A stretch of DNA of 64,000 bases from Faecalibacterium sp. Its GTDB lineage: Bacteria; Bacillota; Clostridia; Oscillospirales; Ruminococcaceae. The stretch's first letter is position 1, and every line of letters starts with the position of its first letter. The notes under the pieces were generated by a model. That model was given only the letters and a program-made list of their open reading frames with translations. It was not told where the DNA came from and did not search any database. Positions 59,686 to 64,000 of this stretch are shown one piece after another. The stretch covers positions 1 to 64,000 of the forward strand of contig JAHHRL010000002.1 in the NCBI GenBank assembly GCA_020025825.1. Reading direction: 5' to 3'. The translations under genes and the position numbers were made by a program.

Positions 59686-61203
59686 TTATTCCGTACAGGG
59701 AATCAGCAAGCACGTCCCTGTAGGAATCGACTCCTCTGTTAATCCATTTGCCTGCATAATTTTTGTGGGCAATACATGGAACCTTCGTGCCACATCAAAC
59801 ACTTGCTCACCGGCCTGTACGTAACAGGCACGCAGCACAATTTCCGAATCATCAGGCTCCAGTTCCTCTCCCAGCTCCACATCCAGCAAAACAGGCTGCG
59901 TATTGCAGCGCAGTAAAAAGCCTTCGACGTGCAAGGATGCCGAAACTTCTGCGTGTTCTGCGCTTAAAATGCAGTTCATGCTGTCTACCGAAATCCAGAT
60001 TTCCGGATGCACAGATTCCGCATCGGTGATGTGCTCCAGCGGCAATACAATTTCTGCTGCACTGTCCTGACTTTCCAGTTCATCCAAATCGTTTTTGTAC
60101 AGCACACTCAGCTGGGCACGAATTCGCAGCCCGCATTGTCCGTCACGCACCAAAATTTCGGGTGCGGCAGGAACTGCAAAGCAGGAAAGTATCTGAACCG
60201 ACTGCTGCGGCAATGGAATCTGTGCTGTAACGGTTTGATGCTCGTTCAGCGTGGTTTCCAACAGCTCCGTTGTAATAGGCTCTGTGCTTGTATTCAGCTC
60301 ATACTGGGTAGAGAAGCACTCCTCGACCACGTCGATAGAGTAATCCCGGAAGGCACGCAAATGCAGCATAGCCGATGCGGAAATGCGGTGTTTATCACCG
60401 GAATCAGGCGCAGCCTGCAAGGTAAAGCCCGCCGGCTCCAAAACACAGAAGCACTGGCAGTCTTCCGCCAGGTCGTCTATATCCAGAATTTGTACAAAGG
60501 GAATCATCACCCGCTGTGAAAGCAGTTTGTCATCACCGTTTGTGCGGTAGGCAAGCTGTGCCATGATTTCGCCCTTGACCACAAATTTGCCACGCATCAC
60601 CTTTTGCTCACGGATTTGCACCGAGCCGGAAATATCCAGCACTGCCTCGGGAGCAAGCTCAAAGGAAAAATCGCTTTCTGCGGTAATCAGCTTATCCACG
60701 CTGCTGATGTTGCGCATCCCCTTAACAGGGCTTTGCTTTTGGGCTGTGCCTGCCTCCGAAACCGCACACACAACCTCTTTGCGGTACTGGGTGAACACCG
60801 CAGCCGAAAGCTCCCACGCACCACGGATTTCCACCCTGCGCTGATGTACCGCACGGCAGTTCAAATATTCTACCTCACCGCCCACTGTTGCCGACCAATC
60901 GGAGTATTCCTCTGCCGGAATTTCCAAGGCTTTGCTAAAGGGAATTTTTTGTTCTGTCTGGCACAATCCGCCGGAATCTTCTCCTTGGTAATAGACAACG
61001 CACCGCAGGTATCCTTCCAGTAACAGCCTACCGGGCTGCAATTTCTTTTGCAGCACCACCATTTTGGTAATGCACTTTACAATTTTGAACACTTGCGGCA
61101 AATAGTCCGAAATAAGGATTTCCGTTTCAATGGGAATTTCCGATTTAACCGTAAAAGATCTCCCCGCCGCTGAAATCGTATCGCGGAACACTTTCAATTC
61201 CAT
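59686..61203 (-). CDS. SPOCS (DUF3794) protein with C-terminal LysM
   Basis: 505 residues from ATG 61203 (GGAAAGGGG upstream). Repeated SPOCS/DUF3794 beta-rich modules fill ~1-430 (ETEILISDYLPQVFKIVKCI, QGRLLLEGYL-type strands) and the last ~45 residues are a LysM (VQAGEQVFDVARRFHVLPTK, IMQANGL). Such proteins bind spore cortex/coat peptidoglycan. It is 17 bp upstream of spoIVA and likely cotranscribed with it. Confidence 0.87.
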   Translation of the reverse strand: MELKVFRDTISAAGRSFTVKSEIPIETEILISDYLPQVFKIVKCITKMVVLQKKLQPGRLLLEGYLRCVVYYQGEDSGGLCQTEQKIPFSKALEIPAEEYSDWSATVGGEVEYLNCRAVHQRRVEIRGAWELSAAVFTQYRKEVVCAVSEAGTAQKQSPVKGMRNISSVDKLITAESDFSFELAPEAVLDISGSVQIREQKVMRGKFVVKGEIMAQLAYRTNGDDKLLSQRVMIPFVQILDIDDLAEDCQCFCVLEPAGFTLQAAPDSGDKHRISASAMLHLRAFRDYSIDVVEECFSTQYELNTSTEPITTELLETTLNEHQTVTAQIPLPQQSVQILSCFAVPAAPEILVRDGQCGLRIRAQLSVLYKNDLDELESQDSAAEIVLPLEHITDAESVHPEIWISVDSMNCILSAEHAEVSASLHVEGFLLRCNTQPVLLDVELGEELEPDDSEIVLRACYVQAGEQVFDVARRFHVLPTKIMQANGLTEESIPTGTCLLIPCTE

Positions 61204-61261
61204 ATTTACGCCCCTTTCCCATAACATGGTAAAATGTATTCCGTGATTTTTGTACTTATGC

Positions 61262-61297
61262 AAAAAAAGAGCCTCTACCTGCGGTAGAAGCTCTCTT
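61262..61297 (-). terminator. Terminator after spoVM
   Basis: Minus strand AGAGCTTCTACC/GGTAGAGGCTCT around GCA-type loop, then T8. It starts 7 bp after the spoVM stop. It would separate the thiN-spoVM transcript from the SPOCS-spoIVA unit. Confidence 0.85.
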
Positions 61298-61303
61298 TTT
61301 TCA

Positions 61304-61384
61304 TCAATCTGCTTTTTTTACACCAAAAACCATACGTAAAATGCCGCTTAACAGGCGTGGACTCTTAATAACGATAACCTGCAT
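61304..61384 (-). CDS. spoVM: SpoVM, 26-residue spore morphogenetic peptide
   Basis: Twenty-six codons: MQVIVIKSPRLLSGILRMVF GVKKAD (two blocks). B. subtilis SpoVM is also 26 residues, an amphipathic helix that recognises the curved forespore membrane and anchors SpoIVA. The pattern of basic residues and the P near position 9 match. Gene order rsgA-thiN-spoVM is that of B. subtilis. RBS AAAGG is moderate. Too short for normal gene prediction. Confidence 0.88.
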   Translation of the reverse strand: MQVIVIKSPRLLSGILRMVFGVKKAD

Positions 61385-61447
61385 ATCAACCCGACCTTTC
61401 TGTAATGCTGATTAACCCATTATATCGGTTTTGCAGGCAAAATGTTC

Positions 61448-62077
61448 CTAATCTGCGTAAGTTTCTATAACAATCAGGCTTCCTTTTTGAATGGAGATGG
61501 TTGCTTGCTCGGCTTTCCACTCGTTGCTTACGCCAAGCGGATAGCTTACCTCCAAGGAGGCATTCTGCAATGGGTATGCCGCCCCCTCTAAACAGATGCC
61601 TTCGGTTTTGCCTTCCAACGGAAACAAAGAGAAGAACTTATAGCCGCCATTGCGGTATTCTCGTTTTTCTCCCGGCAGAACATAGGTCACCCGGCTGCGT
61701 TCGTCCAGCATTGTTACGTAGATGCCCTGCTTTTCCAGCCAGAGGCCCGTACCGATGTTAGCCAGCGTATGCTCCATGCGTTTGCCGCCCAGCGCACCCA
61801 GCATCAAAATATGGGTACATCCCATTTCCACCGCCATACGTGCCGCATAGTGGGTATCGGTATCGTCTTTTTCACGGGGCAAAACCAGTACGTTTTCCAT
61901 ATTCGGCCGTTCCGAAGAATCAAAATCCCCTAAAACAAGGTCAGGCTGAATGCCCAGCTTTTCGCAGTTATGCCAGCCGGCGTCACAGGCAATTACATAG
62001 CTGCCCTGAAAATCCTGCGGAATCGTCTGCTCGGCTGCAACCGGACCTGCCGAAACAATAATGCAATGTCTATTCAT
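61448..62077 (-). CDS. thiN: Thiamine pyrophosphokinase
   Basis: 209 residues from ATG 62077 (AGGTG upstream). YVIACDAGWHNCEKLGIQPD, LVLGDFDSS, LPREKDDTDTHYAARMAVEM and LGALGGKRMEHTLANI form the ThiN/TPK core with metal- and ATP-binding aspartates. It makes thiamine diphosphate. A strong hairpin with a T tract lies between rsgA and this start. Confidence 0.93.
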   Translation of the reverse strand: MNRHCIIVSAGPVAAEQTIPQDFQGSYVIACDAGWHNCEKLGIQPDLVLGDFDSSERPNMENVLVLPREKDDTDTHYAARMAVEMGCTHILMLGALGGKRMEHTLANIGTGLWLEKQGIYVTMLDERSRVTYVLPGEKREYRNGGYKFFSLFPLEGKTEGICLEGAAYPLQNASLEVSYPLGVSNEWKAEQATISIQKGSLIVIETYAD

Positions 62078-62090
62078 GTTTTCACCTACA

Positions 62091-62127
62091 AAAATACGGC
62101 AGCCACCTTTGTGCTGCCGTATCTTTT
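62091..62127 (-). terminator. Hairpin terminator between rsgA and thiN
   Basis: Minus strand ATACGGCAGC/GCTGCCGTAT (10 bp) with a 9-nt loop and T5 just before the thiN RBS. It looks like an intrinsic terminator or attenuator. No thiamine riboswitch signature is seen. Confidence 0.7.
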
Positions 62128-62130
62128 TAC

Positions 62131-63012
62131 TTAAAATCGATCTGGCCGCTGCCAATCCTTAATATCTTTTACTTCGTCGTACATCATGGCATAGCTATCG
62201 TAACGTGTGCGGGAAATCTCCCCACGCTCCAGCGCAGCCAGCACAGCACAGCCTTTTTCGTTGCGGTGTGCACAACCGGTAAAACGGCACTGGCCCAAGT
62301 ACGGACGAAACTCCGGAAATGCCAGCTCCAGATTCTCCTTGGGGATATAGCAGGCTTTGCCTGTATCCAAGCTTGCAAACCCCGGTGTATCGGCAATTTT
62401 ACCGCCGAACGCTTCAAAGATGGTCACTTCACGGGTTGTGTGACGTCCGCGGCCCAGCTTCATGCTGATTTCGCCCGTTTGCTGGCCCAAATCAGGCAGC
62501 AACGTATTCAGCAGCGTAGACTTGCCTACGCCGGAGTTGCCGCAAAAGGCACACAAACGGCCGGTAATCCAGCTTTTGATTTCCTCCAGACCTTCCCCTG
62601 TTTCGTAGTCAACACGAATAAAAGGGATGGTCGACTTTTCGTATGCCTGCTCCAAAAACTTTGTTTCAGCCAAGTCACCCTTGGTACATATAATCACCGG
62701 CTGAACGCCTTTGTCTACGGCAATCGCACTCAGCTTATCCAACACCAGCGTGCTGGGTACCGGTTGGGTTGTGCTGGCAACCAAAAACAGCACGTCCAGA
62801 TTTGCAATCGGCGGACGCACAAATACATTTTTGCGCTCCTCGATTTTTGCAATAACAATACCGCCGTTTTCGGTTTCCAGCTCTACGTTATCTCCCGCAA
62901 CCGGCGAAATACGACGCTTGCGGAAGATGCCCTTTGCCTTGCACTCCAGCACCTCTGTGCCTACATTTACATAATAAAAACCGCCAATGCCTTTTACAAC
63001 ATAACCTTTCAT
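62131..63012 (-). CDS. rsgA: Ribosome small-subunit GTPase RsgA (CpgA/YloQ)
   Basis: 293 residues from ATG 63012. OB fold (1-~70), circularly permuted GTPase: TKGD (110-113) before GNSGVGKST (158-166) and DTPG (208-211), and a zinc motif C242, C247, H249, C255. It checks 30S maturation. RBS is weak and the ATG is 17 bp after the kinase stop; the first in-frame TTG at 63018 is unlikely. Confidence 0.94.
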   Translation of the reverse strand: MKGYVVKGIGGFYYVNVGTEVLECKAKGIFRKRRISPVAGDNVELETENGGIVIAKIEERKNVFVRPPIANLDVLFLVASTTQPVPSTLVLDKLSAIAVDKGVQPVIICTKGDLAETKFLEQAYEKSTIPFIRVDYETGEGLEEIKSWITGRLCAFCGNSGVGKSTLLNTLLPDLGQQTGEISMKLGRGRHTTREVTIFEAFGGKIADTPGFASLDTGKACYIPKENLELAFPEFRPYLGQCRFTGCAHRNEKGCAVLAALERGEISRTRYDSYAMMYDEVKDIKDWQRPDRF

Positions 63013-63028
63013 ACGCAACTATTCCGTC

Positions 63029-64000
63029 TTATTTTTTGGGAATCAACTGGTCCAAAACATCCTTTACGTCTTCCAATGTGCCAGTTTCTTCATCGTTTTT
63101 ATCGTCATCCTCTGGCTTTGCGGTAGGCTCCGGGGTAGCTGTGGGTTCCGGGGTGGGTTCCGGCGTAGGCTCGGGGCCGTCCGAAATATAAACCGGGATA
63201 CGGCTGTTAATCTTAACCTCAGTGCCTGCGGCATAGCCCTGACCGCAAATCGTGTTGGGGGGCAAATCAGACCAAGTATGGGTCTGCACACCAACGCTCA
63301 GCTTGTGAGAGGCCAGCAAACGCACAGCATCCTCGTAGCTCAGGCCGGTCAGCTCAGGCACCTCAGCAGTATTTGCAACCTGCTCACGGCTGATATAAAC
63401 CTTAACTGTGGAGCCGGACTCAACCTTTGTACCTGCTGCGGGGTCGGTGCTGATAACTGTTCCAACCGGCACATTCGGGTCGACCTTATCAATCATCATT
63501 ACATACAGGCCCAGATTTCGCAGGGTTTCGTCAGCATCCTCACGCACCATATTTGCCAGCTGCGGAATCTCCTCATAGCGGGTGCCCAAAGATACATACA
63601 ACTTTACTTCCTGACCGGCCTTAACGGTACGGCCCTCTCTGGGAGACTGCTTGTAAATCACACCGGCCTCGTGCTCAGAATCGTAATTTTCCTCAAATAC
63701 AAACTTGACCTTAGACGCCAGCGGATCTTGCTCAGCAGCGTCTTTCGTCATGCCGACAAAAGAGGTCAACAACACGTCCTCGTTCTGCTGGAACAAGGAG
63801 TTGCTTGCATTGCGCAAAATCGTAAAGCACATAATAGCACAGCCAATGCAGAAAGCCAGCGTAATGCCAAACAAAATTGGCAGGAACTTGCTTTTCTTCT
63901 TTTTAACGGTGACTGTTTTCTTTTTTGTTGTTTCTGTTCCGTTTTTTGTCTGCTTCATAACTTTTTCCATCACATTTGCAACAGGAACCTCCGACATATA
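63029..64000 (-). CDS. prkC: PASTA-domain Ser/Thr kinase (PrkC/PknB), C-terminal part
   Basis: Runs off the right edge; the kinase domain is outside. Visible (~324 residues): a basic juxtamembrane stretch (KKKTVTVKKKKSKFLPILFG), a membrane helix, then about three PASTA repeats (e.g. DADETLRNLGLYVMMIDKVD, GTVISTDPAAGTKVESGSTV) and a proline/threonine-rich tail (EPTPEPTPEPTATPEPTAKP) with an acidic end. PASTA repeats bind muropeptides. The order kinase-rsgA-thiN-spoVM is the conserved Bacillus order, so prkC is likely. Confidence 0.9.
   Translation of the reverse strand, partial: YMSEVPVANVMEKVMKQTKNGTETTKKKTVTVKKKKSKFLPILFGITLAFCIGCAIMCFTILRNASNSLFQQNEDVLLTSFVGMTKDAAEQDPLASKVKFVFEENYDSEHEAGVIYKQSPREGRTVKAGQEVKLYVSLGTRYEEIPQLANMVREDADETLRNLGLYVMMIDKVDPNVPVGTVISTDPAAGTKVESGSTVKVYISREQVANTAEVPELTGLSYEDAVRLLASHKLSVGVQTHTWSDLPPNTICGQGYAAGTEVKINSRIPVYISDGPEPTPEPTPEPTATPEPTAKPEDDDKNDEETGTLEDVKDVLDQLIPKK

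Noticed and set aside
62077..62131. Thiamine riboswitch upstream of thiN
   Set aside because: Gap is 53 bp with only a hairpin and no THI-box sequence.
1..64000. CRISPR array or restriction-modification system
   Set aside because: No run of regularly spaced direct repeats and no methylase/endonuclease motifs seen on either strand.

Overview
The window looks like chromosomal DNA from a spore-forming member of the Clostridia, most like an Oscillospiraceae/Ruminococcaceae gut bacterium. The signs are the Bacillus/Clostridium-type order prkC-rsgA-thiN-spoVM, a spoIVA gene, a DnaD/DnaI-type primosome pair, the rimP-nusA-ylxR-ylxQ-infB-rbfA-nrnA-truB-ribF-rpsO-pnp order, and strong AGGAGG-type ribosome binding sites. 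The genus cannot be fixed from the sequence alone.

Layout. 1-20406 (all minus strand, read right to left) is a Wzx/Wzy-type capsule or exopolysaccharide locus. It starts with a polyprenyl-phosphate sugar transferase and runs through tagD, a serine-acetyltransferase-like protein, a CDP-glycerol glycerophosphotransferase, six GT4 glycosyltransferases, a polymerase, a GT-D-like protein and a flippase. It ends with capE-capF-NeuD/PglD-like acetyltransferase-capG (the UDP-N-acetyl-L-fucosamine pathway) and a truncated chain-length regulator. The predicted product is a FucNAc-containing polymer carrying glycerol-phosphate and acetyl groups. 20407-22300 is AT-rich DNA with no convincing gene. 22347-25470 is a decayed prophage head region: a scaffold-like N-terminus and two minor-capsid fragments, each ending in a JAB/JAMM-like domain and each overlapped by a small acidic ORF. 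25493-30598 carries an iron alcohol dehydrogenase and a ybaK-(VOC remnant)-uvrA2-ybaK cassette. Two related ~200-bp modules with tRNA-3'-end-like relics (21685-21900 and 30686-30880) flank this 9-kb block in the same orientation. 30941-34011 has a truncated GntR regulator, a DUF5808 membrane protein, DUF898 and zinc-ribbon proteins and a zeta-toxin-like kinase.

From 34 kb onward the content is core genome: a structured leader RNA candidate plus dnaD-dnaI, prfB, a RING-like/DUF2628 protein, galU, rpsF-ssb-rpsR, pnp-rpsO and the nusA-infB cluster (minus strand, promoter at 52.53-52.56 kb), a GNAT protein, a YkgJ-type protein, an ABC exporter pair, spoIVA with a SPOCS-LysM protein, the 26-codon spoVM, thiN, rsgA and the 3' end of a PASTA-type Ser/Thr kinase that runs off the right edge.

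Most worth a second look: the leader RNA at 34120-34233, whose closing helix competes with a terminator; the paired capsid/JAB-domain cassettes at 22984-25470; the promoter nested in the galU terminator at 40126-40183; the decayed acetyltransferase fused in frame to a glycosyltransferase at 13935-14380; and the operator-like palindrome on the rimP-operon promoter.
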